64,000 nt of DNA from Saprospiraceae bacterium (GCA_025055285.1 JANWXM010000016.1:1-64000), one strand, 5' to 3'; shown: positions 26,633 to 35,692, counted from the first letter of the stretch. Notes: generated by a model not told the origin, from the letters alone. Numbers and translations are program-made.

Positions 26633-27808
26633 ATGGCTAAACCACCAAAGAAAAAAGAGGTTTCTCGAGGCAAATCCGGAGGTTTTTTTTATTTAGATGT
26701 CCTGGACGCCCTAGTCAAGGAGCGTACCTTCCTGGCAATCGTCCTGGTGGCACTCTTAATAGCAGCGGTCTTTCACCAAGACCGCAACATAGCGATGTGG
26801 ACGGGCTTTGTGCTGGCCGCTTACTCAGCAGTGGCAAACGATAGTATCCAATCGCTAGGTACTTTTATCGAAAGCAACAAACATCGCAAGTGGTGGGTAC
26901 TGTGGCTGTACACAGGTGGTATCTTTTTGATAACGATTATAGCTAGTTGGCTGGCTTTTGATGGCGACGTTACTTACAAGCGTTTGCTTGACGACAACAA
27001 CCAGACGAAATACCCGCATCCAGAACAATTTTCCTTTTTCCAAGTAATTGCACCACTGGTGTTGCTCATTTTAACTCGCCTGCGGATGCCTGTATCTACT
27101 ACCTTTCTCTTGTTAAGCGTCTTCAGCGTAGACGCTTCGGGAGTCACTTCGATTGTACGCAAGAGTATGTCGGGCTATATCTTGGCCTTTGTTTTATCGT
27201 TTGCCATATGGTACTTTGGGTACAAATTTATTCGAGCATATTTTAAGCAGCGAAAAGCCCATCCTTCGTGGATGTATATTCAGTGGATGATAAGCGGTGC
27301 GCTCTGGTCAGTATGGTTAATGCAAGATGGAGCCAATATTGCCGTCTTTCTGCCGCGTCGGTTGGATGTGTGGTATCTGCTCGTATTCCTAACAGTGATT
27401 TTTTTCGGAATGGGTATCCTCTTTTACCTTCGCGGCGATAAAATTCAGGAAGTTGTCAGTGAGAAGGTGCGCATCTCCGATGTTCGGGCAGCGACGTTGA
27501 TAGATTTTACTTATGTGCTGCTCCTAATTTACAAGCTGATTGACACGACAATACCGATGAGCACAACATGGGTATTTCTGGGCGTAATTGGCGGGCGAGA
27601 GATAGCCATTAGTCTTGCTCGAAAGAAGAAGGGTCATCAGCATCGCTACAAGGCGCTGCGCCTAGTAGGACGCGATCTGTTATACGCAACGACTGGTCTC
27701 ATCATTTCCGTCGCGCTAGCCGCCGGTGCTAATGCGAACATTCGCTCGGAGATAGCACAATTGTTCTACCACTTCTGGGATGGTCTAATTGGCCTGATCA
27801 GCTACTGA
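26633..27808 (+). CDS. Polytopic membrane protein with duplicated PiT-like motifs
   Basis: 391 residues, about ten membrane segments, cytoplasmic N-terminus rich in Lys. Two halves each carry a motif pair: VANDSIQSLGTFI (about 63-75) with MPVSTTFLLLSVF (about 152-164), and DGANIAVFLPRR (about 229-240) with IPMSTTWVFLGVIGG (about 304-318). In PiT phosphate transporters the GAND and PVSTTH motifs also occur once per inverted repeat, so I infer a distant relation and ion or phosphate transport. The second AND is altered to ANI and the His after STT is missing. No named family came to mind; the next gene, cdsA, starts 23 bases on. Confidence 0.7.
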   Translation: MAKPPKKKEVSRGKSGGFFYLDVLDALVKERTFLAIVLVALLIAAVFHQDRNIAMWTGFVLAAYSAVANDSIQSLGTFIESNKHRKWWVLWLYTGGIFLITIIASWLAFDGDVTYKRLLDDNNQTKYPHPEQFSFFQVIAPLVLLILTRLRMPVSTTFLLLSVFSVDASGVTSIVRKSMSGYILAFVLSFAIWYFGYKFIRAYFKQRKAHPSWMYIQWMISGALWSVWLMQDGANIAVFLPRRLDVWYLLVFLTVIFFGMGILFYLRGDKIQEVVSEKVRISDVRAATLIDFTYVLLLIYKLIDTTIPMSTTWVFLGVIGGREIAISLARKKKGHQHRYKALRLVGRDLLYATTGLIISVALAAGANANIRSEIAQLFYHFWDGLIGLISY

Positions 27809-27831
27809 CAGCCCCTGATACTCATGGGGAC

Positions 27832-28716
27832 ATGAAACAGCGCATCGTTTGGGCCATCGTGTTTGCCGTAGCAATGCTAGCGGGTGTCTTTGGTGGCAGC
27901 CTAGCATTCTACGCCCTTTTCGCCTTTATCACTGCGGCCTGCTCATGGGAGCTGATGGGCCACCTCTTTGCGCAAGAGACGAACTATCGGCAGTGGCGAC
28001 GCGCTATAGGGATGCTCTTGGCCGTGATGCCCTTCTTGATCTTCGGCAGCAAACTCTTCGGCGCCTTTCAGCCTCTGGAAGGAACTTTAGAGATGTCTTC
28101 CTATTTCTTCGTAGCGAGTGTTGCCGAAAATGCTGTTCCCATTTTAATGACGCTCATAATGCTGTTGTTTATAATTTTTGTGCTCTTCATCATAGAACTG
28201 TTTCTAGCTTCAGGGCGTCCTTTCGACCACGTTGCTCATTATTTACTGGGAATTGTATACGTGGGTGTTCCGTTCTCTCTGCTCATCGACATAGCACACT
28301 GGAACGGGAACTACGCCCCACTTCGTGTATTTGGGTTGCTTTTCTTGACATGGACGAACGATACTATGGCTTATTTCATCGGCACCTTCATTGGTAAAAC
28401 ACTCTTCTTCCCGCGCATTTCACCAAAAAAGACGTGGGAGGGTGTCCTGGGCGGTATCGGATGTACGTTTATCGTTGCCTGGTTACTCTCGCGATGGATA
28501 AAGGACTTCACTGCAGTGGAGTGGTTTCTGTTGGCAAGTTGCATAGCTGTTTTCGGCACGTTAGGCGACCTAATAGAGAGCATGTTCAAACGCAGCATAG
28601 CTGTAAAAGACTCGGGCGCCGTTTTGCCAGGTCATGGTGGTTGGCTCGACCGGTTTGATTCCTTCATCTTTGCACTTCCTTTTGTTTGGTTGGCCTTGAT
28701 GATTTGGGAAGGCTAA
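27832..28716 (+). CDS. cdsA: Phosphatidate cytidylyltransferase
   Basis: 294 residues with about eight membrane segments. CdsA makes CDP-diacylglycerol from phosphatidic acid and CTP at the inner membrane, the branch point to phosphatidylethanolamine and phosphatidylglycerol. The signature near the C-terminus is intact: SPKKTWEGVLGGI, then GDLIESMFKRSIAVKDSG and LPGHGGWLDRFDS. It overlaps nothing, and a glycosyltransferase gene follows after 8 bases, which suggests one operon for envelope synthesis. Confidence 0.93.
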   Translation: MKQRIVWAIVFAVAMLAGVFGGSLAFYALFAFITAACSWELMGHLFAQETNYRQWRRAIGMLLAVMPFLIFGSKLFGAFQPLEGTLEMSSYFFVASVAENAVPILMTLIMLLFIIFVLFIIELFLASGRPFDHVAHYLLGIVYVGVPFSLLIDIAHWNGNYAPLRVFGLLFLTWTNDTMAYFIGTFIGKTLFFPRISPKKTWEGVLGGIGCTFIVAWLLSRWIKDFTAVEWFLLASCIAVFGTLGDLIESMFKRSIAVKDSGAVLPGHGGWLDRFDSFIFALPFVWLALMIWEG

Positions 28717-28724
28717 AGCAAAAA

Positions 28725-29486
28725 ATGCTTATTTCTGGAGTTATTATCACCTACAACGAGGCGCGCAACATCGAGCGGTGCATTGACTCGCTTCAAGGAG
28801 TCGCCGACGAGATTGTCGTCCTAGATGCCTACTCGACGGACACTACACCTGAAGTCTGTCGTCAGAAGGGCGTTCGTCTTTATCAACACGCCTTCGATAG
28901 TTATGGGAAGCAAAAAAACCGCGCCAATAGACTTGCTAACTATCCGTGGATATTGTCGCTGGATGCCGATGAGGCGCTTAGTCCGCAATTGCGTGCTTCG
29001 CTATTGGAACAACGAGCCCGACTGAATGACTACGATGCCTACGCTTTCAACCGCCTTACCTGCTATTGCGGCCACTGGATTCGCCACTGCGGGTGGTATC
29101 CTGACCGAAAGGTGCGCCTCTTCCGCCGAGACATTGCCGAGTGGAGCACCTCGCCTGTTCACGAGAGATTACTCCTGCCTGCCCACGCCAAAGTTGGCTT
29201 CTTGCGCGGCGAGCTGCACCACTACAGTTACTATTCCATTGAAGAACACTATGAACGCGCTCGTCGATATGCTTATTTGGGTGCTCAAGCACTCCAAGAG
29301 GTCGGCAGAAAGGCCCATCCTTGGACACCTCTCCTACGCGCTACATTGAAATGGCTGCGCAACTACATCTTCCTGCGCGGCTTTTTAGATGGATGGGCTG
29401 GCTGGCATATCTGCCGCATCAGCGCACTCGAGACGTACTGGAAGTATCACATGCTGCGACAAGCGTTAAAGAGGAATCTTCGATAA
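28725..29486 (+). CDS. Family 2 glycosyltransferase, WaaE/KdtX-like
   Basis: 253 residues from the ATG at 28725 (MLISGVIITYNEARNIERC); the frame is open 13 codons further back into cdsA. The GT-A motifs are EIVVLDAYSTDTT and the metal-binding LSLDADEAL, then VRLFRR and a C-terminal PVHERL region seen in lipopolysaccharide core glucosyltransferases of the WaaE/KdtX type. A late hydrophobic stretch (KWLRNYIFLRGFLDGWAG) is usual for that group. Likely acts on a lipid or surface glycan at the inner membrane face. Confidence 0.85.
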   Translation: MLISGVIITYNEARNIERCIDSLQGVADEIVVLDAYSTDTTPEVCRQKGVRLYQHAFDSYGKQKNRANRLANYPWILSLDADEALSPQLRASLLEQRARLNDYDAYAFNRLTCYCGHWIRHCGWYPDRKVRLFRRDIAEWSTSPVHERLLLPAHAKVGFLRGELHHYSYYSIEEHYERARRYAYLGAQALQEVGRKAHPWTPLLRATLKWLRNYIFLRGFLDGWAGWHICRISALETYWKYHMLRQALKRNLR

Positions 29487-29896
29487 AAGTTGATAGTCGA
29501 CTCTGTGTAGGCGAGGCAAAATGATGCTCTCTTTAGGCCGTATCGTTTCATTGTGGCGAGCGCATCCAATCTCCTGTAACCACCTAATTCATTGGGTAGA
29601 ACGGAGCAAGACTATCCTCTCACCGCATCGAACATGCTGGCAAACCATTTTTATCGCAGAGGAATGTCTAGGGCTGTGCAGGAGGTTTTTGGAGATATAC
29701 AAGCGTAAGCGACAGAGGCTTTCTCTGTAAAAATTAAACGCCGCAAGAACGTTCCACGTTGCGCATGCGCAACATAAATTGGCAGAAGCATCAGAAGAAA
29801 CCCTTATACAGGGCTTATCCTGTAGAAATTTGTTATAAATCATCCAAGAAAGCTAGTTGCCGCGTAAGTTTGTCCCGCCTAAAGCGAAACGTCCTT
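29487..29896. other. Intergenic region with several inverted repeats
   Basis: 410 bases. It holds ACAGAG-GCTTT-CTCTGT (29713-29729), the 16-base palindrome at 29758-29773, and TACAGG-GCTTAT-CCTGTA (29813-29830). The reading frame of the next gene is open back to 29759, but that part is basic and unlike a protein start. No strong -7 box was found. Confidence 0.4.
29758..29773. repeat. 16-base perfect palindrome GTTGCGCATGCGCAAC
   Basis: It reads identically on both strands and lies 124 bases before the membrane protein start at 29897. It may be an operator for a dimeric regulator or part of a hairpin; no matching copy was noticed elsewhere in the window. Confidence 0.6.
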
Positions 29897-30925
29897 ATGC
29901 TCAGCCTACTTTCCATCGTCATCGGTATTGTCTTTATCCTTTTGCTATTCAGCCTGTTGGCCACAACTGTTATGGAGGTGGTGTCAGGCTTGCTTACCTT
30001 GCGAGGCAAAAACCTCATCAATGCACTCAGAAGTATGCTGGGTGACTCGTTTGCGGAGGAATTCACGAAGCATCCCTATTATAGACAAATGGGAGAAAAA
30101 CCTGCTTTCCTGCGGGCATTTCGCCCTAAGACACTTCCGCCATCTTACATTCGGCCCAGTACCTTCTCTGGCATTTTGCTCGACCTAACCAACATTTATG
30201 AGGGCGAAGACATCAGAAAAGCTTTAGAGCAGTTACCAGAAGGCCGGCTGAAACAAGTGCTCATTTTTTTGTACCAGGAGGCTCAAGGAAACATAGAGCA
30301 CTTCCGACAAAAGGTGGAAGAATGGTTCAACGAAGTCATGGAGCGCGCCTCAGAGTGGTATGTAAACAATATTCGCAGCTGGCTCATTTTCATTGGCTTC
30401 ATTATTGCAGTTATCTTCAACGTAGATGTAATCAACATCTATTCGACACTAAGTGCAAACGCAGCCTATCGAGAATTTTTAGCCGATGCCGCTACGCGAT
30501 ATGTAGAAACCCAACCGGAACCGCGTTCCTTAGACAGCGCTGTAATTAGTCCTGACCTGTATGCAGCGCGTGCGCAGTTAGACTCCTTGATGAATAACAT
30601 CGCTGTTCTCCGCTCACCTTTAGGCATCGGATGGGAGAATGTGAAATGGCCCTCCGAAGAAGAACAAATACACTGGTGGCTGCTAAAACTTTTAGGATGG
30701 CTAACTACCGCTTTAGCCCTTTCTCTGGGTGCTAAATTTTGGTATGACCTTCTCAAACAATTAGTCAATTTCCGCGGAAACCTCCCTTCCCGCACAGGAG
30801 GAACAGGTTCGATTACACCTCCAGGGCCCATCTTAACTCAGCCGGAGATGGGCATCTTCCGGAAGGCACCACCAGCTCCGCCCATCATCGCCCGTTCCAA
30901 GCAAATCCAAGACAAGGACGAATAA
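29897..30925 (+). CDS. Conserved membrane protein of unknown function
   Basis: 342 residues from the ATG at 29897, where MLSLLSIVIGIVFILLLFSL begins the first membrane helix. A cytoplasmic helical region follows (about 40-155), then two more helices (about 157-175 and 258-278). Near the end it reads LSLGAKFWYDLLKQLVNFRG, a phrase I recall as GAPFWFDLLNKLVNLRG in a widespread uncharacterised bacterial family. The Pro-rich tail (ITPPGPILTQP) is probably disordered. Function unknown. The amidohydrolase gene follows after 26 bases. Confidence 0.75.
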   Translation: MLSLLSIVIGIVFILLLFSLLATTVMEVVSGLLTLRGKNLINALRSMLGDSFAEEFTKHPYYRQMGEKPAFLRAFRPKTLPPSYIRPSTFSGILLDLTNIYEGEDIRKALEQLPEGRLKQVLIFLYQEAQGNIEHFRQKVEEWFNEVMERASEWYVNNIRSWLIFIGFIIAVIFNVDVINIYSTLSANAAYREFLADAATRYVETQPEPRSLDSAVISPDLYAARAQLDSLMNNIAVLRSPLGIGWENVKWPSEEEQIHWWLLKLLGWLTTALALSLGAKFWYDLLKQLVNFRGNLPSRTGGTGSITPPGPILTQPEMGIFRKAPPAPPIIARSKQIQDKDE

Positions 30926-30951
30926 ATTTAACAATCGCATTCGAACGCTTC

Positions 30952-32136
30952 ATGTGGCGCAAGTTCACCGCTGACCGCATCTACCCCGTCTCCTCGGCAC
31001 CAGTGAGCCAAAGCGTACTCATCGCCGATAGCGAAGGGCGCATCATGGCTATTGAACCTCTGAGCAACCACGACCCGGCCTCCGTAGAACACTTTCGCGG
31101 CGCGCTCGTACCGGGCTTTGTGAATACCCATTGTCACCTCGAACTTTCTCACATGAAGGGCCTAGTAGACACGGGCACAGGGTTGATCCCCTTCATTACA
31201 GATGTAGTGACGAAACGCAACTTCCCCGCCGAGGTGATCGCCGAAGCCATTCAGCGGGCCGAACAAGAAATGCTCGAGGGAGGCATCGTGGCCGTAGGAG
31301 ATATTTCTAACACCTCCGATACCTTCTTTGTAAAGGCTCAAGGACGCCTGCGGTACTACACTTTCGTGGAGACATTCGATTTTTTACAAGATGCTGGTGC
31401 TGAAAAGGCTATAAATGATTGGAAGCCTATCTACGAGGCCGCACCTACAGATCACGGAAGCCAAAAAGCGCTCGTGCCCCATGCTCCATACAGTGTAAGC
31501 CCAACACTCTTCAAAAAGATTGCGGAGGCAAATGCAGGACGTCAGGTTACCGTAAGCATCCATAATCAAGAAACACCCGATGAAAACGAGCTCTTTCTTT
31601 ACGGCAGAGGCGGTTTCTATGCGTTCTACGACCGCTTTGGCTTTGATTTAAGCCACTTCGAACCCATAGGACAGACCTCTATACACTTTGCCCTGAAGTA
31701 TCTAGATCCTGAGCAACGCACGTTGTTCGTACACAATACCCTTACTACTGCTGACGATATCCGCGCTGCCCATGCTTGGAGCCCAAATGTATTCTGGGCC
31801 ACTTGTCCTAATGCCAACCTTTACATTGAAAATCGTCTGCCTAAGTATCGCTATTTTCTCGATACCGGCGCACGCTTAACCCTCGGTACCGATAGCCTGA
31901 CCTCAAATTGGCAACTATCGCTATTGGAGGAGATGAAAACCATCGCCCGTTATCAAAGCTATGTGCCTTTTGAAGACTTACTGCGATGGGCTACCCTAAA
32001 CGGAGCCCAAGCCTTGGGATTTGACGACACGTTGGGAAGCTTTGATGCGGGTAAGAAGCCGGGAATCTTATTGCTCGAAGGGCTAACACCAGATTACCGC
32101 CTCACCACCTCCACTACGGTCAGACGCCTTCTGTAA
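30952..32136 (+). CDS. Amidohydrolase (cytosine deaminase/chlorohydrolase-like)
   Basis: 394 residues with the amidohydrolase TIM barrel. Metal ligands can be placed: NTHCHLELSH (about 57-66), HAPYSVS (about 178), SIHNQETPDE (about 202) and GTDSLTSNWQ (about 305), where the Asp is the catalytic base. This set is typical of aminohydrolases that deaminate purine-like rings. Members in this phylum include candidates for aminodeoxyfutalosine deaminase of the menaquinone route; the UbiD-like gene at 5347-7164 makes that possible but does not prove it. No signal peptide: cytoplasmic. Confidence 0.8.
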   Translation: MWRKFTADRIYPVSSAPVSQSVLIADSEGRIMAIEPLSNHDPASVEHFRGALVPGFVNTHCHLELSHMKGLVDTGTGLIPFITDVVTKRNFPAEVIAEAIQRAEQEMLEGGIVAVGDISNTSDTFFVKAQGRLRYYTFVETFDFLQDAGAEKAINDWKPIYEAAPTDHGSQKALVPHAPYSVSPTLFKKIAEANAGRQVTVSIHNQETPDENELFLYGRGGFYAFYDRFGFDLSHFEPIGQTSIHFALKYLDPEQRTLFVHNTLTTADDIRAAHAWSPNVFWATCPNANLYIENRLPKYRYFLDTGARLTLGTDSLTSNWQLSLLEEMKTIARYQSYVPFEDLLRWATLNGAQALGFDDTLGSFDAGKKPGILLLEGLTPDYRLTTSTTVRRLL

Positions 32137-32242
32137 GCATCTTTTGAGATATCTCTCTGTAAGTGAATGGCGAATGCTATCTTTCCCGCTAAAAAATGAA
32201 CGGCGCTTTTAATCACCAGCAAAAACAAAACGAACTTCGCAT

Positions 32243-33841
32243 ATGAGTAAAGAAAACTGGGGTTCCCGCGTTGGTTTAGTGCTTGCTATGGCAGGCAATG
32301 CCGTGGGGCTGGGCAATTTTTTGCGCTTTCCGGCGCAAGCGATTCAAAACGGCGGCGGAGCCTTTATTATCCCTTATCTAACGTGCTTTTTACTCATGGG
32401 CTTGCCCCTCCTATTTGTGGAATGGAGTATGGGCCGATATGGAGGGCGGTATGGCGACCACTCTACACCGTTTATTTTGCATAACGTTAGCGGTGGGCGT
32501 GCGTTGTGGAAATACGTAGGTGTGTTTGGCATTTTCACCAACTTGGCCGTTGCAGCCTACTACTGTTATTTGGAAAGCTGGACTTTGGCATATGCCTGGC
32601 GCTCAATATCGGGGGCTTTCGCTGGCCGCGATAGCGATTCGGTAAGTCAAATGTTCACAGACTACGTGAGTTTAAGCACGTTAGAGCCCATTTTCTTTTG
32701 GATTCTTTGCCTGTTGCTCAATACGTGGATTTTGTCCCGAGGTCTAGCGGGTGGCGTAGAGGTAGCGGCAAAAGTGGGCATGCCCTTGCTTATCATTTTT
32801 GGCATTTTTCTGACTGTTCGCGGTATTACATTGAAGGAGGGCGTAGACGGAGCAATTTTTCCGGGCACAGAAGGGCTCAACTTTTTATGGACGCCTCAAT
32901 TTGATTCTATCTGGAATTTTAAGGTTTGGTTGGCGGCTGCCGGCCAAGTATTTTTTACATTATCGGTAGGTATGGGTAGTATCCAGTGCTACGCCTCCTA
33001 TTTGCGGCAGCGCGACGACGTGGCACTCAATGCTATGTCGGCTGGCTGGATGAACGAATTTGTCGAAGTCGTGCTGGGCGCTGCCATCCTCATTCCAATT
33101 TCGGTGGGCTATTTAGGTGTAGAGCGAGTTATCGAGTTAACCCAGACTGGCGGCTTGGGCCTAGGGTTTCGCACGCTGCCGTATTTGTTTCAACAGTGGG
33201 GGCCTGTCTTAGCGGCACTAGCAGGCTTAGCCTGGTTTGGCTTGCTGTTTTTTGCAGGCATAACATCGTCGTTAGCCATGGGCACGCCAGTAATGGGCTT
33301 TTTGCGCGACGAGTTTGGCTGGAAGCGCGAGCATGCAGCATGGGCATTTGGCGGCATGACGCTTCTGCTTGGCGCTCCCACGGTGTTCTTCTTTCAATAC
33401 GGCGTCTTTGACGAATACGACTATTGGGCAGGCTCGGTGTCGCTGGTCGTCTTTGCAATGCTCGAAGTCATCCTATTCGCTTGGATATTTGGTATGGACA
33501 ACGCGTGGGCCGAGATCACGCGCCACGCTGATATCCGTGTTCCCATCGTTTATAAGTACATCATAAAGTATATTACGCCTGTTATCCTAATTGTAGTTTT
33601 TCTAGGCAGCTTATTTGGCGATGGCGGCATTCTAGCCAAAATAGCCAATAAGGACATCTACGAGGCTCTAGCTCGAGCTACTGACCCTCGAGAGATCGAG
33701 GAATTGCAAAAGAAGCACCTCTTCGTTAATGCCTCGCGCTGGCTTTTGGTGTTGGTATTTGCCCTTATTACTTATCTCGTTTGGTTAGCTGACCGCAAGC
33801 GCAAACGCGAAGGCTACATCCCCGTTATCCGCAACGACTAA
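32243..33841 (+). CDS. Sodium-dependent symporter of the NSS (SNF) family
   Basis: 532 residues, about twelve membrane helices with the LeuT fold. The first helix has the family signature GLVLAMAGNAVGLGNFLRFP, which forms the sodium and substrate site, followed by GGGAFIIPYL. These carriers import amino acids or similar amines with Na+. A 47-residue membrane peptide gene starts 10 bases after the stop and looks like its small subunit. A near-consensus TATCTTTC box lies about 70 bases upstream (32169-32176). Confidence 0.92.
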   Translation: MSKENWGSRVGLVLAMAGNAVGLGNFLRFPAQAIQNGGGAFIIPYLTCFLLMGLPLLFVEWSMGRYGGRYGDHSTPFILHNVSGGRALWKYVGVFGIFTNLAVAAYYCYLESWTLAYAWRSISGAFAGRDSDSVSQMFTDYVSLSTLEPIFFWILCLLLNTWILSRGLAGGVEVAAKVGMPLLIIFGIFLTVRGITLKEGVDGAIFPGTEGLNFLWTPQFDSIWNFKVWLAAAGQVFFTLSVGMGSIQCYASYLRQRDDVALNAMSAGWMNEFVEVVLGAAILIPISVGYLGVERVIELTQTGGLGLGFRTLPYLFQQWGPVLAALAGLAWFGLLFFAGITSSLAMGTPVMGFLRDEFGWKREHAAWAFGGMTLLLGAPTVFFFQYGVFDEYDYWAGSVSLVVFAMLEVILFAWIFGMDNAWAEITRHADIRVPIVYKYIIKYITPVILIVVFLGSLFGDGGILAKIANKDIYEALARATDPREIEELQKKHLFVNASRWLLVLVFALITYLVWLADRKRKREGYIPVIRND

Positions 33842-33851
33842 TTCTTATGTT

Positions 33852-33995
33852 ATGAATACCTCAGCACTTATCACCATGCTTCTAGCCAATGGCATCGTCA
33901 TTGCTGCAGCAGGTTACTTTTTCTGGCGTGTTTTGCGCTCTGGCCCGCCCGATGAGGTAGATGAGGATAGAGCAAATTTTCCTCGCGGCGGATAA
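33852..33995 (+). CDS. MetS-like small membrane subunit of the NSS symporter
   Basis: A 47-residue ORF, 10 bases after the symporter stop. It has one membrane helix (MNTSALITMLLANGIVIAAA) and a charged tail (SGPPDEVDEDRANFPRGG). Position, length and the start MxTSAxxxM resemble MetS, the small subunit needed by the MetP methionine/alanine NSS transporter of Corynebacterium. Homology is inferred from pattern only. An automatic gene caller would easily miss it because of its size. Confidence 0.7.
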   Translation: MNTSALITMLLANGIVIAAAGYFFWRVLRSGPPDEVDEDRANFPRGG

Positions 33996-34037
33996 ATTCG
34001 GGCCGACAAGACAAAAGAAAGTTTAGCTTATTGCAGC

Positions 34038-34058
34038 GGTTCTCTTGTTGCGAGAACC
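34038..34058 (+). terminator. Hairpin after the symporter-small subunit pair
   Basis: GGTTCTC-TTGTTGC-GAGAACC is a perfect 7-bp stem with a 7-base loop, 43 bases after the small-subunit stop. The U tract is poor (TCTTGTG), so it may protect or weakly terminate the transcript. Confidence 0.4.
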
Positions 34059-34266
34059 TCTTGTGTGGCAAAGTTTTACAAACGGCCAGAAACTGGGCTT
34101 CAAAAAAGAGATTCAGCCTGCAAGGTATACGGCTAGAAGGTATAGTTTTCTATCTTGTGACGTGTCTTGTCGGGATAGTCTATTGCAGACTCGAGTAATT
34201 TTTCCAAAAGGAAGCGACTCTCCTCTTTTTTCAAGCTGTTGCGAAAAGCGCCTTGGAGAGTGGATG

Positions 34267-35598
34267 TTACCATGCTGGTTCGAAGCGATAGTTTTGAAAA
34301 CGAAGGATGTGGACGTAAGTATTTTCTAAGTAATCGTAAGGAGCGAGTGCGCGTTCGTTAGAGACTGGCTCAGCAGTAGGGACGCGAGAAAAGCGGTACG
34401 TTGTGCGAAGTCCTTTGAAGGGAGGTTCGGTCGAGAGGCGCTGAGGAAAATTCAAGCCGAATTGCTGAAGCCCTTTGCCAACAAGTAAGACGACGTCATA
34501 TCCGTTGAATGCCTCCTCATCAGGAGCCGTGCCATATGCGTCAAAAAATGCCTGCTGAAAAGCACGTACGGCAGGGTCAGCAAAGTCAAAGTATGTGGCA
34601 GAAGAGAGGTGCACGTTGAGGTCGGCGAAATACTCGAGCTCAATATTTTCGAACTGCCGCCATTGGGGCAGGCCATATACGATGACGGGACGGCCTTTTC
34701 TTGAGGCATTAATTTTGCGAAAGAAGGCCATTACGAAGTCCTGATTCCCCCAGGTGGGCAGGATAAAGACAGCAGGTTGACCAGGACGGAAACAAGGTTC
34801 GAAGTCTATCTTATCGAAAAAGTGACCTTCGTCAGGAGTGAGTATTTCAGTAAAACGAGCGCCCTGAGTGGGCTGGAAAAGCGGGATGCGTTCGGCTTCG
34901 CGGCGGCGAGCAACGATGCAGACGTTTTCAGGGCGATGGCGCGCCAAAATATGCTGGACAATAGCAGCACCGTGAGCGCGCAGCGAAGGATTGATCTGAA
35001 TGAAGTCCGGATTTTGGCGTGCTAAGCCCATTGTAGGGCTTTCCGGCGATACGACGATTTGGCGCGTTTGTCGGCTGCGCTCAGCTAGCACACTTACCTG
35101 ACTAGCCCGCATAGGGCCGATAATGACATGAGCTTTTTGCAGCCGCGGATGGTTGAGCAGTTGGTAAAAGGCGCTGTCATTACTGCGTATGTCGAGCACC
35201 TCTACCTCTAGATTCAATCCACTTTCAGAAAGTCGTTGGAAGGCCAATGTGGCGCCGGCATAAAATTGTAAAGCAGGAAGGCTCCGCGTTGGCACGGCTG
35301 CATCTTGCGCACTGACCTGATCGGTTTGGAAAGGCAACAGGAGGGCTAGCCGATAGGTAGTCGAACTCGGCATCGTCGGACGGTCGCCAGGTCCATCGGT
35401 AATGGGTGGAGGCGCGTTAGGCGCTGGCTTCCAACGAATGGTGTCCATGGGATGGTTTGGCTTTGTAGAGCGGTCGGCCGGGCGCGAAGGCATTGGGCGA
35501 GGAGAAGAAGGCATGGGTCGGCTCGCCTGACGATAGGGCGTACAAGCAAGACCGTAAGTGAGCAGAATAATCCAGCTCCAAAAAATTGATATCCTCAT
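34267..35598 (-). CDS. Lipoprotein with periplasmic-binding-protein type I fold (LpoA/amino-acid receptor-like)
   Basis: 443 residues from the ATG at 35598: signal MRISIFWSWIILLTYGLAC with lipobox Cys, then a Pro/Ser/Arg-rich linker (about 25-75), then a Rossmann-like bilobed fold with YRLALLLPFQTDQ, AHVIIGPMRASQVSVLAE and FNGYDVVLLVGKGLQQFG. The frame is open upstream, but that part overlaps the malic enzyme stop. Related Bacteroidota proteins are annotated as branched-chain amino acid binding proteins although they lack transporter genes; the fold and lipid anchor also suit an LpoA-like wall-synthesis activator. A TATTTTTG box lies 22 bases before the ATG. Confidence 0.75.
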   Translation of the reverse strand: MRISIFWSWIILLTYGLACTPYRQASRPMPSSPRPMPSRPADRSTKPNHPMDTIRWKPAPNAPPPITDGPGDRPTMPSSTTYRLALLLPFQTDQVSAQDAAVPTRSLPALQFYAGATLAFQRLSESGLNLEVEVLDIRSNDSAFYQLLNHPRLQKAHVIIGPMRASQVSVLAERSRQTRQIVVSPESPTMGLARQNPDFIQINPSLRAHGAAIVQHILARHRPENVCIVARRREAERIPLFQPTQGARFTEILTPDEGHFFDKIDFEPCFRPGQPAVFILPTWGNQDFVMAFFRKINASRKGRPVIVYGLPQWRQFENIELEYFADLNVHLSSATYFDFADPAVRAFQQAFFDAYGTAPDEEAFNGYDVVLLVGKGLQQFGLNFPQRLSTEPPFKGLRTTYRFSRVPTAEPVSNERALAPYDYLENTYVHILRFQNYRFEPAW

Positions 35599-35620
35599 AG
35601 GTGTGAACAATACCGTATAG

Positions 35621-35628
35621 CAAAAATA
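35621..35628 (-). promoter_or_regulatory. -7 box for the binding-fold lipoprotein gene
   Basis: TATTTTTG on the minus strand, a full TAnnTTTG match, 22 bases before the ATG at 35598. It supports that start over the longer frame beginning at 35709. Confidence 0.5.
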
Positions 35629-35692
35629 AGGCATCGCTCCTGCTGTAGACCTGCAGCCCAAGGCAAAGATGTGGAATAATGCGCGATTTAAA

